From: Whalleya microplaca
Lineage: Eukaryota; Ascomycota; Sordariomycetes; Xylariales; Xylariaceae
DNA length: 64,000 nt
Assembly: GCA_022497155.1 (NCBI GenBank)
Contig: MU385736.1
Span: forward strand, 372,001 to 436,000
Direction of reading: 5' to 3'
Positions 25,402 through 37,235 of the stretch are shown piece by piece; position 1 is the stretch's first letter, and each line of letters opens with the position of its first letter. Position numbers and translations under genes: made by a program. The notes beneath the pieces were generated by a model, which searched no databases, was not told the DNA's origin, and worked only from the letters and a program-made list of their open reading frames with translations.

Positions 25402-27651
25402 ATCTAGCTGAAAACGCCATCTTTGGTGTACACCATTACAATTATATGCCATGAATACAGCTTCTATCCCATTGAGACATCTTAATACGGATATTCAATG
25501 TGCTGGTTTCGTTCCATGCAGTCGAGCCACCAGATTTCATCAAAATGCTTGGCATTATATAGCTAGAACTAAGGTTACACGTCCAATAAAATAAAGAATT
25601 GGATTAGCGACTTAAATTGACAATTCGTAGATAAGCGTACTCCCATCCACTATATATATTACATTTTATAAGCCAATATGATAAATTATACAATACTTGA
25701 ATATTCGATTTCGTTATCATAGCCTATAGGTTGTCATGCGGTCTATAGTTTAGAATGATTCAAGTAATACGCAGAATACATTAACGCATGTAGAGAACTA
25801 TCTGTAGAAAAGCAGCTTGTCATTACTGAGAAAAGCAAGGACAAAGAGGACTTGTGAAGCCTGTTACATATAGTATCAATAGATAATACCGAAGCATAAA
25901 TACATATATCTTGAGACTATCGTGGAAGAACTTACAGATATATTTGACATACAGGTTACATTGGAAGCTACGCGTGTAAGTAGAAGAGATACTCTAGAAT
26001 CACAATCCTTGGAATATAGAACACACTTCAAGGTAACATGAGCTTATATCTTGCCACCTTCACTGCCTTATTTGATTGTCGATATTGCCAGTATAAGGTA
26101 AAGCGCGAGTTAAAATGATATTGTATTTTCCATATCACGAAGGGTGAAGCAAGATATCTCATTATCTCTCGAATTCGGATAAGCCTCACAGAATAAACTC
26201 ACGTCTCAGGTTAAGAAGTTATATAATGACAGTGTTTTAATATTTTCATAGAAAGAATATACTACTTTCATGAACCAAAATGATAGTAATAGTGGACTCG
26301 AGTTACATAAATCATGTTTATACACCTTATAAAATCTACTGTATCATTTGGCATTTAAGAACTGTCTACGGAGTACTGCTCTCTGTTTCTTTCTTCACTT
26401 TACACTTTAATACTGCCTAGTTCAGCCATCGTCTTCATTATATCATTGCATAAGATATAGCGTTCCTGGTCAATTTACTAACCGGAATTGGTTCTCCTCT
26501 TTCGTCACTGCTTGAGGATGCTTGACAAGCTCGACGAGATCGACGAGATTAGACACTAGGGTAAATATCTGATGGATGTGGTCGACTTTTTCAGTTACAC
26601 ATACTACTGTAACTGACAAAGTTTAGAGGGGGCCGCACTGTAGCAAACTAAAGTGAAACATATCGTTAATCTAGGCACCATGATAAGTGCTATTCTCGCC
26701 TATAGGTGCAATTTGAGAATGCTGTTACGTTGTCTTTGTGGCAGATACTAGTAAACCAATAATAATACTCAGGCCACTCAGGTCTGGTCTAACTACATAG
26801 TTCAAGTAAATTTCAAATGGAAGGGAATTATATTTACACCTGGTTGCTATAAAAGCTACATGATCTATAAGCCCTGCCACCGAAGTCTTAGGTTTTGTGC
26901 TTGTTAAATCATTCCCTCTTTTCGTAACATGCGGTGACTGTAACATAGGGATGAGATGTTAATCTCCCTTGTAAGAAGTCCTTTTGTCGATATGATCAAG
27001 AACTATTACACCTGGCCAGTATGAATTCAAATCGTTACGTATGTAAACCCGAGAATGTGCATTTGGTCCGCAGAAACAGCACCAAGGCTAAGTCTAGACG
27101 TGTCATGCAAAGAAGTTCCCAGACCTCCAAACTCTGTGGTCTCTATATTTCGAAATTCATACTGTATGTCATGTCCCAAACCCACGGCATTTCTCATTTG
27201 TGTCGAGTGAGATAATAGATTACCAGTATCCTTAGGTTGAACAGCCTTTTTCCCATAAATATATATTGAGATAAACCCTCGAATACTACGCAGCCAGCCA
27301 AACGCCAAAACGGGGTACGAAGACAACCCATCCGAGTCTTGGATATGATATTCAACTGTATACGATTCCAACTGGTTATTAACCACGTTTTATTTTTGTC
27401 TGCCTTTTATCATCGAAACACTGGCAGGTGTTTAGATATAATCTCCATACGGAGTATAACGCTGTGGGCTTGTATCAGTCTAGAGAAGAAGACAAGGTGC
27501 CTGCTCCTAGCACTTCATCCACATACCCCCAAACACCCCAACGACAAGTCAGTGCCCATCACACCTTTTAAGATTCCCACGTAAGCCCGGCTTCACCTCT
27601 CCCACTCCCTACCTCTCTTCCTCTCACCGGAGAACACCCCAACCAACCTCC
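25402..27651. other. Intergenic, very AT-rich
   Basis: Dense in stops in all frames, with no recognisable gene. It includes the 3' flanks of the convergent P450 and PBY1-like genes and a short palindrome near 26594-26617 (CAGTTACA / TGTAACTG arms). Confidence 0.6.
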
Positions 27652-30347
27652 CTACCGCCCCATCTCCACCCTCCTAACCAACACCAACCCCTCCTCCTCC
27701 TCCTCCTCCTCCTCCAGAGCCCCTCCATCCTCCACACCCCCCCTCCCCCTCTCAACCCCAAAGAACCCCCCAACAGCTTTCCCCAGCACCTCCGTCCAGA
27801 ACCCTCCCACCAAGCCCCCCAGCTCCGGCCCGCTCTGCTTAAAATCCGGGAACGCATTGACCTCGAGCAACCACGCCGTCCCATCCTCCCCGACCAGAAA
27901 ATCGATCCCGAACGCCTCGAACGCGTTCCCCAAGGGCCGGAAGTGCGCGCGCCTCGCGCGCGCGCCGGCCTCGAAGACGTCCCCCGTTACCGTGCAGATC
28001 TGCGCGAAGATGTCCTGTTTCGTTTGTGGGGGAAGGCCTGATAGGGACCAGAAGGACTGCACGGTGCCCGCGTGCACGGAGCGCTGGAGGCAGGTGTTCG
28101 TCAGGTGGGCGGAGAGGTCCGGGGAGGAGGTTGTTGAGGTGGAGGTGGAGGAAGGGGAAGAGTACGGCGTGTTGGAGAATAGCGCCAGCATCGGCCGGTA
28201 CACGTACACGTCGAGGTCGCCGACGCAGGCGGCGTAGACGCGGATGTGGAACTTGCGGGGGTCCCCCGGGAGGAGGAGCGGCGGGTGGATGTAGGGCTGG
28301 GCGACGAAGTGGCGGAGGTGCGAGGCTGTTATGAAGTCCTTTTCCTCACCCTCCTCCCCTTCGCCTTCCCCATCATCCCCATCTCCATCTTCGTCCTCGT
28401 CCTCATCGCTATCCGGCAGCTCCTCCTCCCACCGATCAAAAATCCCCTGCAGTTCCTCCATCGTACTAAATAACCGGATACCCTGTCCGCGATCGCTCAT
28501 GCTCGGCTTCAAGATCCACCACTCCGTCTCGTGACCCTCTCCTTCCTCCTCGTTCCGCTCCAGGCTCGCGCGCAGGTCGAACGCCTCGACGAGCGCGTCG
28601 TCGAGGAACTCGGCGTAGTCGACCTCGAAGGCCTCGGTCCTCTTGACGTGGGTCTTGAGCACGGACTCCGGACGCTTGGCCACCCACTGCTCTACGGTGG
28701 CGGATAGGTAGTGCTTCCGTATCAGCGCTTTCCGCAGCATGTAGCTGTTCACGAGGCACGTGTCCGGGTGCGCGGCCGTGTAGTCCCAGTCGATGGCTTC
28801 GTAGGGCGTTATTTGTAGCACGCGGCTATGGCTGTCGTTTGGTAGGAGCTTGCTGAGTGATACTCCCTCGTCTGATACCGCTGATTCTGGTAGTGATAGT
28901 AGTGTGTACACCTCGGGTGGGAATAGCTTCTCTAGGGCAGATAGAATAAGAGGCTGTACGTAGGCGTCATCGTAGGCAACCAAAGCGTAGAAATGTTGTT
29001 TGGGACGATGTACTAGAGTCGACGTAGGCACTGGTGTCCCTATGGAGTTTGGAGCATCTCTGGACAAGACATGAGTGAGAAATCACGGTCGAGAACATAT
29101 ACACAGCGCGAGAGCGACGTATGGAGAACAACACTTGATTGCCCCTGTACTGGGGCTCGCCTCTAGCGATATGTCTAGGCCTCTAAATTTCTAGAAGTGG
29201 TTTTGTCTATCTGACCGACCAGCCATGCAAGCCCCAGCTGTCTATAATGCTCCGCGTCTGAACAAGTTAAAATGCAGTAGACTCAACTCACAATTTCAAT
29301 TCCTCCCCATGCTTATGCGTTTCCGAATGCCAGAAATTCGCCTTCAGTGGGGTTACGCTGCACAGCAAATTAGTCACAGAACTCGATATAAAGCATAGCA
29401 TTCTTAGAATAAGGGGCCCGAACTCACCTGGTGAAGCCTTCCTTAACAGCCCACCCATCGTTCCCTGGAGGCGATTCCTCGACACTCTTATAGACATCCG
29501 TGAAGCGCGGGGCCCACTTGAAATGTCTATGCGAGTACGCCTTTTTATCATCATCCTTCTTCCCCTTCGAGCTAGACGTACTCTCCTCGCCCTCCCGTAT
29601 TCTCTCCTCTTCCTCGTCCTCATCCCCAACACTGCCCTCGACCTCCTGGAAGCACGCACCCTCCTGGCCCCAATAATTCTGCAGCATGGGCGTCCACAGG
29701 GTCTTCCGGCCCTCGACGCCCTCAACCAGCGGCACGTTGACCGAGTACAGATCGACGTCGCCGTCCGCGGGCCACTGGGCGTACAGCTTCTCGATGACGC
29801 GGACGCTGTGGCGGCTGGCGCCGTCGATGATGGCGGGGTCGTGGTTGCGGCTGAAGAAGGCGTAGCTCAGCGCGACGGCCCTCTTCCTACAGACGGCGGC
29901 CTCGAGCGCGCCGCCCAGCGTGCCGGAGCTCAGCGCGAACACGGCCGTGGTGTTGCGGCCGTAGTTGGGGCCCGAGACCACGAGGTCGACGGCGCCCTTG
30001 TCCTGGAAGAAGTGGTGCAGCCCGATCTGCGCGCAGCTGGCCGGCGTGCCGTCCACCAGGATCCATTCCTCCTCCTCCAAGCCGCTCCGGCTCGGCCGCG
30101 TGTACGTCGTGCCCTGGGCGTCGGACGCCGCGCTCGGTGACGGGTCGAAGGTCGCGGACGGCCGGTAGTAGAGCGGCTTCACCGTCTGCCCGATTATGTG
30201 TGCCTTGCCGATCCAGGAGCGTTGCGTGTGTGGCAGACAGACCGAGACGGTGTGGCCTGCCTTCTGGAGCTCACGGACGAGACTGTGAACGTAGGGAGAG
30301 GAAGTGGGAGACGGCGGACCGTCGTCGTTTGTGACAAGGATATGCAT
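27652..30347 (-). CDS. PBY1: Pby1-type fusion: SurE phosphatase/nucleotidase domain plus tubulin-tyrosine-ligase-like domain
   Basis: Model: complement(join(27652..29059,29292..29357,29428..30347)), 797 aa, close to yeast Pby1 (about 750 aa). Residues 1 to ~306 are a SurE domain: the metal-binding TNDDG at residues 6-10, then SGPNYGRNT. A 66-nt exon links it to a TTL domain (residues ~330-797) with ATP-grasp-like stretches WWILKPSMSDRGQGI, KFHIRVYAAC and WLLEVNAFPDFK. An acidic Asp/Glu-Gly insertion lies at about 540-566. Yeast Pby1 is found in P-bodies with the decapping machinery; SurE proteins remove phosphate from nucleotides. A fusion is preferred to two genes because the TTL frame has no ATG before its conserved N-terminal part and both introns keep phase. 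The last intron (29060-29291, 232 nt) is long for this genome. The start is the first true ATG, which lies immediately before the HILVTNDDG core. Confidence 0.85.
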
Positions 30348-31357
30348 GGTGGTCTTATTAGACGTGTTAAGCTGCAGGGGACTCAATTGACGTCACAGAT
30401 AGCTGAAAAAACAACTGAAGTAAGAGAGAGATCAATAGAGTGAGCGTGAGTACCCAGGTAGGACTTCAGTATGAGCGAGGTCGGGATGGGTCAAGTGTCA
30501 ATTCACCCGGAAAGTTGATACATAAGTATTATGAATTTGAAGCGGGGGCGGGGCAATCTATTCAAATATTGACGTGATCTACTGACCTCAGGCACGACTT
30601 CCCTACTTTCACATGTGCACTTACTCTAAATTACCTAGTCTTATTCATCTTATGTACGGAAGGAACCCTCTGGCTGGTCTCTACCTGCCAATCTTTGCAG
30701 ATATATATTGCTGTTATGCATTGAACCAGGATGGAGATTAGGTAAGCTGCATCTATATGTATATATATACATATCTGCTGTCAGCTACCTAGGTAGTCAC
30801 CCTTCCATTTTGACTTTTACAGTCTCAACCTACGTAGTCTACTTAAGTATGAAGCAGATGTGTGAACGAGACATTGCTATCATGGAGTTGGGAAGCATCA
30901 ATAGACAATGACTAAGTTTACAATATGATACATCATTCACGAGAATGGATCAAGCACCGGACGAACAACACAAGATATTCAGACTGAAAGTCATTTGTTA
31001 CTAAAGCCCTAGCCCTATGATACTATCTAGACCTTTTGCTTCCTTGCTTGCTGCCATTTGCCTATGCTGACCCTCTCCGGTCGAAATAGAAAGTTACTAA
31101 TAATAAGCCTTTGCCACCGGCTCAATTCGTTGTGTTGTGAAGGACGTATTGTCGGGTTGATAATTACATCTCACACCTCAGGGCAGAAAGCTAGGTAGTC
31201 TTCCTCTGCCGGCCAATTCCCTGACCAATTTCTGTGTCAATCAAAACAGTAAATCCACAAAGTGAAAATCAAGATCGAGGCTAAGTTGCTTTCCAAGCAG
31301 TCCATGCCCTCATAGTTCCCTGAACGCCGGAATCAAGACATCGCCCATAGTTGCGGA
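30348..31357. other. Intergenic between PBY1-like gene and the CDK-site protein gene
   Basis: About 1 kb, AT-rich, holding the 5' flank of the PBY1-like gene and the 3' flank of the next minus-strand gene. No gene or RNA recognised. Confidence 0.6.
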
Positions 31358-32791
31358 CTAGGCACGCTGACGCTTCGAAGCCTCGTTCGACCCGGGTAAT
31401 ACCTCGCCTTGCCGTTTCTGACCTGCTGGCCCGGCCCGGCTCTTAGATCGACGCCACCCATCGAATGGACTGCGAGGCTTAGTCGGTCTCTTCATGGGGG
31501 AATCGTCAGCCTGTAGCTTGGTGCCAGTGCGGGTAGCTCGGTCTGTAGTGGGAGGTGAGGCAGGCGCGAATCTAGGCGCCTCGGGGGTGTCGACCTTGCC
31601 AGCGACCTTGCCAGAGGGAGTGGCGGGAGCCTCAATATCATCATCTCCAGCGGCATTGAGAACGTGATCTTCGATGTCAGTAACGGCTTCTTCGTCCTCC
31701 GTAGCGACATCTGCAACTGCCTTACCCTTCTCTTGGGGTGGGAAGAGAAGGCGAGGCTTGATGGATGAGCGAGTCATCGGACGTCGGCGCTGAGTAGTGC
31801 TCAGATCGACATCAGCGTGTTCGACTTCACCATCGGGCTGGTTGGCCTCAACTGCATCATCGTCGGAAGAGAACTTGCGGAAAATCTTTTTTCCTCGGCT
31901 GTGTTGAGTTGATAGTTAGTATGGTCATGTTAAGTTGCGAGTGATATCAGGATGAAGTCAAAAGTGAAGTTTGGGTGAAAATATGGCGACAACTTACAAT
32001 ACGTAGACGAGTCCGTCCTCCCGTTGAATAGCCTCCTCGATAGTCCGTCTACCCTCTCCAGGGATGGTTACGTGCTTGCGCTTGCTTCGTCTCTTGGAGG
32101 GCTCCGCCTCAGCTGTGGACGCCGGTTGGTTTCCGTAGAAGGGGTTCTCATTAGTATTGTCCACCTCGGGGACGCGATCGCGGGTGTCGGTGAAAATCTC
32201 AATAGGGTTCTCGATCTCTTCCGCGGTGAAGCTCTCCAGTGTGAGGCCGGTGTACTTCTTGGCCTTCTTTCGTGGACTTGGCATGATCTCAGACTCGGAT
32301 GAAAAAAGGTTACGCGCGATGGCACGAACACTGGCCTGGGCCTTCTCATCTGGCTGCTTGCGCGGCGTCTTGGCGGGAGTAGGGAGCATGCCGGTACTCT
32401 GGGAGGAAGTCATGGCAGCTTGAGTCTTAGGCTGGGTGGAAGTAAGTCCGAGAGAGTCGGCAGCGTTGGCGGCGCCCTCAGCGGTCAAGGCACCCGATGC
32501 GCGTCGAACTGAGTCCATGGCGGGCTGACGACGTTTGTGGGGTGAGACGATGGGAGTTGAGAATGTGTCCGAAATCTTTCGAGATGAGCGGGTGTTGTGG
32601 TGAGATGAAGATGAAGAACGAGGTGAAGGAGTGCGGTCAATTGATCGGTCACCTGATCGCTGCTGTGAAGAAATGCGGGCAGATTTTCGCGGGGAGAAGG
32701 GCTCCCACGGATCGCTGTAGCCGTGTTTTGGGGTGCCTGGAGTGTGTACTCTACCAGGAGGTGAAGGTGTTGAGATAGCAAAAGATGCCAT
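31358..32791 (-). CDS. Conserved-looking low-complexity nuclear protein of unknown function, rich in CDK sites
   Basis: Model: complement(join(31358..31898,31998..32791)), 444 aa; intron with GTAAGT donor and ACACAG acceptor. I do not recognise the family. It is Ser/Pro/Thr- and Lys/Arg-rich and mostly disordered. It has at least six full CDK consensus sites [ST]-P-x-[KR]: SPRK, SPHK, TPAK, TPRK, SPRK and SPMK. A central stretch looks more conserved in character (NLFSSES, then KKYTGLTLESF, then IEIFTDTRDRVPEVD). Basic clusters (KKAKK, KRRSKRKH, and KRQRA at the C-terminus) suggest nuclear location. These traits fit a cell-cycle regulated nuclear factor, for example a Whi5/Nrm1-like repressor, but that is a guess. 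It diverges from DUO1. Confidence 0.8.
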
Positions 32792-33927
32792 CGTTTGCTA
32801 CGTTTGCTAAGGAAGCGCCTTGAATTCCAGAGGATCCACAAAGCAAAGAAAGTGCTTTGATGATTTGGATATTCGTCCCAACTCCTTGCTAAAAACCCTT
32901 GTTCTCATTCGATGTCTTTTTTTTTCCTTTTCTTCCAGACTTGACTTGTAATGAACCGGATCGAAAGCTCGAAGGTTGGCGGGTGGACAGCAGTTAGTTC
33001 AACCTCGAGCTTTCGGCCGGGCGGCTATTGATGAATATGGGAAGAATGAAGCGGAGAAAAAAAAAACCAAACTGGCTTAGTAGCAGGCGGTGCAACGGTT
33101 ACCAATGCGACAAAACCGTTGAAGATGGTAGAAATTTTGGCAAAAGAGAATACTTAATGGAAGTACAAAGCAGAAAGATTGGCGCAGGCTGTGTGCAGGC
33201 GGGATGAAGTTGTACTTGCAAGGAAAATTAGGGATATGGATGTGGCAGGATGTGGTTGTGGATGGGCGTGGATGGGCGCGGATGGGCGCGGATGTGGGAA
33301 GTGAAGTGGCTGGGGCGCCGAAGTGAGAATTGGCTGAGAATTGGCAGGCATCCCTGTGGCTCCCTATTGCTCCCGCTAAGGAATGATGTGTTTCCACAGT
33401 GCAATTTACCAGACGCGTGATGCGTCGCGTCTCAATCTCGTGCCCCACCACCCAGAAAAGCCCCTATCGATTAGTACGATTACCACTGTAATCCCGAGTG
33501 ATTGGTCGGATTGACCGCCAGCGCATGGCCATCCCCACTACTGGAAACACTAGAAACACACATCAACAAAGGAAAGACCCCTGGCAGCCCTGGAGACACC
33601 CCCTCTCAGCCCTTTCAGGAGCGACTATGTATAGGTACAGTGTTCTACGTCATCAAGTCAACAAATGCTGCATGTACATACATATGTACAGAACATTATA
33701 CGATACGATACCTGGGTAACTACCTATTCCGTGCACTAAGTAGATATGCACAATTAGGTCCATTACATACCTAATCGTACATGCATACATGCAGACATAC
33801 CGATATCTATCTGCCCAACTACCTCATACGGACGAATCTAGTCAATCCCGTCTTTCCCCTCCAACTGTCAACGAACTACTAAGAAAGACAAGCCATCTCC
33901 ATCTCTACCTCTTCCCCCTGAAACACC
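32792..33927. promoter_or_regulatory. Divergent intergenic region between the CDK-site protein and DUO1
   Basis: About 1.1 kb serving as upstream region for both genes. It contains an ACGCGT (MCB-type) hexamer at 33413-33418, followed closely by GCGTCGCGTC. It also contains a short tandem repeat (unit about 10 bp, GCGGATGGGC-like) at about 33258-33296. Minus-strand frames in 33077-33451 have no recognisable content. Confidence 0.45.
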
Positions 33928-34735
33928 ATGTCTGACCAACTGGACTCCTCCGACCACGAGGACCTCTTCGCCTCGCCCTCCAAGACGCCCTCCAAGAAAC
34001 CCACCACCACCAAGGAACCCGAACGATCCAAGACCCCCACGAACCCCCCTCCGCGCTACGATGACTCCGAGGACGCGCGCGAGGCCAACCTGCGGCGGGA
34101 GCTGGAGGGCGTCCGGAACATCAACGAGCTGATCGAGGGCGTGGTCGGGACGCTCGAGCGAGCGAAGGGCAACATGCAGGTACGCATCCCCATATCCCAT
34201 CCCTCTACATGTTGCCAGCCCCCCAAGACCGATCATACTTGAAACTAATGTATCACCACCACCGCAGACCGTCTCCAACACAGTAAACACAGCCTCCACC
34301 CTCCTAAACACCTGGACCCGCATCCTCTCGCAAACCGAGCACAACCAGCGCCTGATCCTGAACCCCTCCTGGAGGGGCGCCTCCGCGGACCTCGCGGACG
34401 TCGAAGCCGAGGCCGCAGCCAAAGCCGCCGCCGCCGAGCGCCGCGCCGCCGAGGACGAGCGGCGACGCGCTGAGTCCCGCCGCCGAGCGGAGGAGGAGCA
34501 GCGCCAGCGAGAGGCTGGCACCGCGGCGCCACGGGCAAGGGGGGGGCGCGGGTCGCGCAGTCGGGGCAGGGGAGGAGTCGCAGCTAGGGGAGCGGGGGGT
34601 GCTTCGACATCGAGGCCGGGGAGCGCGGCGGATGGTGGGCTGGCGCGCTCGTCGAGTAACGCGGGCGCGAGGGGCGCGAGTGGGATTGGGAGGGGGTTTT
34701 TGAGAGGGCGGTCGAGGGGGACGAGGGGGTATTAG
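33928..34735 (+). CDS. DUO1: DASH complex subunit Duo1
   Basis: Model: join(33928..34179,34268..34735), 239 aa; one 88-nt intron (GTACGC donor, CCGCAG acceptor). The Duo1 domain spans about residues 50-130: LRRELEGVRNINELIEG, then LERAKGNMQ, then VNTASTLLNTW, LSQTEHNQRLI and NPSWRGASADL. Duo1 is part of the ten-subunit DASH/Dam1 ring that couples kinetochores to spindle microtubules. The N-terminus carries SPSKTPSKK, likely phosphorylation sites. After a helical Ala/Arg/Glu-rich part, the C-terminus is an Arg/Gly/Ser-rich tail with GRGG-like repeats, low complexity but in frame to the stop. It ends 235 bp from the convergent RNase H2B gene. Confidence 0.93.
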
Positions 34736-34970
34736 GGGGATATTGTGTGTGGACTTGGATGATGTGATGATATGTATGGCATGGCGCTGTCGCCTGTGTA
34801 TGAATTGTTATACATACACGACGGATGTGATATCCAGGGCGCAACTCATATGCTCTATGTGCTCTACAGGCCAAAACTACTGTACAGCATCCCAATGCAT
34901 ATACAAACTCAATGCGCAATCTCTCTCTCTCCCCCACCTACACATTATATCCAAACCCCTCCTCCTCCTC

Positions 34971-36320
34971 CTACTTCTTCTTAAAGAAATCACTCATCTT
35001 CTTCATCCCCGCCGTATTCACCTTCTTCAGATTCTTAACCCCCCGGGACTCGCCGCTCTTCTTGCGCTTCTCCTCCTCCTCCCGCCTCGCCTTCTTCTCC
35101 GCGCGATCCGCCAGCTCCTCGTCGTCCAGCACCCGCTTGCGCGAGTAGTCGCCCAGCGAGCGCGCCGCCGCCGCCTCCTGCCGCAGCTGCGCGAGGCGCC
35201 CCAGGTACGCGTCCAGCGGTCCCAGGTCCACCGACGAATTCGGCTCCGCGAGTTTGGCTTTGAGGGTTGCGGTTAGTGTGGGAGGGAGGTAGCTCGAGCT
35301 GATGAAGTTGAAGGCCGTGCGCAGGCGTTGTAGTGCTACGATCGAGGGGGATGCGGATATGGAGGGGGCGAATTGCTCGGGCGCTGCTATGGTGAGCGTG
35401 GCGGCCGCTTCGGTTACTGATGTCGCGGCTGTGGAGGCGTCGGAGGTGGAGCTGTCTGTGGTGGAGGTTGAGGAGGCTGATACTCGGCTATCGACTGACT
35501 CGACCTTAGGGGTTGATGCTCCCGATGCTCCTGATTCCGTCGTCTCGGTCTCGTTCTGCGTCTGCGTCTGCGAGACAGACACCGTGGCCTCCTCCCTCTT
35601 CACGCCCAAAAACGGCGCCTCCAGCGCCTTCGTGACGAACTTCTCCTCCATGCTCCTCGGCAGCGCCGACTCGCTCATCTTCCGCGCCTTGGCCAGCACC
35701 TCCGCCAGCAGCTTGTCCTCGCTGAAGCGGAACATGGTCTCGTCGCCGGCGTCCGCGGTGTCGCAGACGGCGGCCATGCGCGCCTCGAGCAGCGCGCGCG
35801 TCGTGCCGCAGCGCAGGATCTCGGACAGGTGCGGCGACCGCTCGTGTATGGCGTCGAAGTGGTCGTCGCTGGAGACGAACATGCGCTTGCCCGCCTTATT
35901 CGGCTGGCCTGTGGCGAAGGCGGGCAGCACGAGGAACAGCGGGTCGATGGGCGTCGCGACGTACAGGTCGGCGTCCCTGGTGATGTAGGCGCCGTCCTGA
36001 TCCGTCTTCGCTTCCACCTCGCCTGTGCCCCATTCTATCATCCAGCTCCGCGGGGTCGATCTCGGGGCGGCGATGCGCGTGAATTCGTAGACGCCGGTCT
36101 CGGGACATACTAGGTATCTCGTGGGCTTTGCATATCTCGGATTTAGCAAGGACACTATCCTGGCTTCCTTGGTGGCTTTCTTGGGGAGGATGAAGAGCTT
36201 GGGGGGATTTGTGGACTCGGCGGGTAGTGTGTATCGTGACTTCGATGTTGTTGTCGGTGTTGGCTCCGAGGCCGTTTTATGAGTTGGCGCTTTCGCCTTT
36301 GATCTCGTCGTCCTCGCCAT
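34971..36320 (-). CDS. RNASEH2B: Ribonuclease H2 subunit B
   Basis: Single exon, 449 aa. The N-terminal triple-barrel region shows PPKLFILPKKATKEARIV, then YLVCPETGVYEFTRI, the RSWMI strand and LYVATPIDPLFLVLP, as in RNase H2B proteins; a helical region follows (LRCGTTRALLEARM). RNase H2 removes single ribonucleotides and RNA-DNA hybrids from DNA; subunit B is a structural subunit. A long Ser/Thr/Ala-rich insert lies at about 255-320. The protein ends in MKKMSDFFKKK, a PCNA-binding-like motif placed as in human RNASEH2B. The ATG opens the frame with a basic N-terminus. Confidence 0.9.
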   Translation of the reverse strand: MARTTRSKAKAPTHKTASEPTPTTTSKSRYTLPAESTNPPKLFILPKKATKEARIVSLLNPRYAKPTRYLVCPETGVYEFTRIAAPRSTPRSWMIEWGTGEVEAKTDQDGAYITRDADLYVATPIDPLFLVLPAFATGQPNKAGKRMFVSSDDHFDAIHERSPHLSEILRCGTTRALLEARMAAVCDTADAGDETMFRFSEDKLLAEVLAKARKMSESALPRSMEEKFVTKALEAPFLGVKREEATVSVSQTQTQNETETTESGASGASTPKVESVDSRVSASSTSTTDSSTSDASTAATSVTEAAATLTIAAPEQFAPSISASPSIVALQRLRTAFNFISSSYLPPTLTATLKAKLAEPNSSVDLGPLDAYLGRLAQLRQEAAAARSLGDYSRKRVLDDEELADRAEKKARREEEEKRKKSGESRGVKNLKKVNTAGMKKMSDFFKKK

Positions 36321-37235
36321 GTCTGTGTAAGTGCAACCACCAGGAGGCGATCAGTATAATAAGGCGTTATAAGTGAATTGGACTCAATTGGTGATTTCAG
36401 ATGTACTTGAGTCCAACAGCAAAAGGACAGTGTGTATTCAATACAGAGTATGAAATTAGACTACTGTAATATCATATCCATCTGATCTGATTATTACATA
36501 GTAACTTGTAGCTTCTACGGAATACTGTGTTTGGTTAACTGTTTAGTTAATCGGCAGGTTAGCAGGGTACATATATCGGACCCCTGTCGACGCGTCCCCG
36601 GTATATGTAAATTAGTGCGCAGGAATAAAAGGAATAAAAGTCGCGTCTTGCGCAGGGAAGCGCGTCGGCGCAGCGCCAATCAGTTACATACATCCACACA
36701 CTGTCTATCCTCATCGGGTATGGTATATCGCCTGTACATCGCCCGTATATCGCGACTGTGACTTATCGATATTCCTGTGAAACCCGACGTTTTCGATATT
36801 TGCAGTATTTGCAGTGTTGCAGTTGTGACCTGTACGACATAAACTCTCAGCTTTACGCCGTAGTCTTTACTTAGACGCCGGAGAATTACACTCTTGTTAA
36901 TACAGTAGAGGCGTTTACAAAGTACAATCGGCGAAAGACCATTTCACTTACTGGCGAGCTCCGACTTACAATACATACCTACTCTACACACACCCTGCAC
37001 CATCTTGGCACACCCGTCGCATATAGGTACTATCCTCGAAGTACACAGTAACTTGAAACTGGATGATAGAATAAGTCCGGGCCCCTGCAGGTTGCGTGTG
37101 GAGGGGACGGTATCTACGTACCAAGTAAACACCGGTGGATGGGAGCCGCAGAGAACCTGGACGACTACAAACGATGCCTGCCAGTGCGTTACATAGAAGC
37201 AAACACAATCTTCTTCTCTGCCACCGACTTACGCA
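36321..37235. promoter_or_regulatory. Divergent intergenic region between RNase H2B and MCM10
   Basis: A 915-bp shared upstream region. It contains one ACGCGT hexamer at 36590-36595 and a nearby AAGCGCGTCGGCGCAGCGCC stretch around 36659-36678, of the type bound by MBF-like cell-cycle factors. No ORF of interest. Confidence 0.4.

Noticed and set aside
27652..29067. TTL-like region as a separate gene
   Set aside because: It would have to start at a non-ATG codon; the first in-frame ATG is inside the conserved domain, and splicing to SurE keeps the frame.
29523..30140. 205-aa plus-strand frame opposite the SurE domain
   Set aside because: Antisense shadow, Arg/Ala/Leu-rich, no motif; the SurE domain with TNDDG is on the other strand.
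35302..35988. 228-aa plus-strand frame opposite RNase H2B
   Set aside because: Antisense shadow of a Ser/Thr-rich insert.
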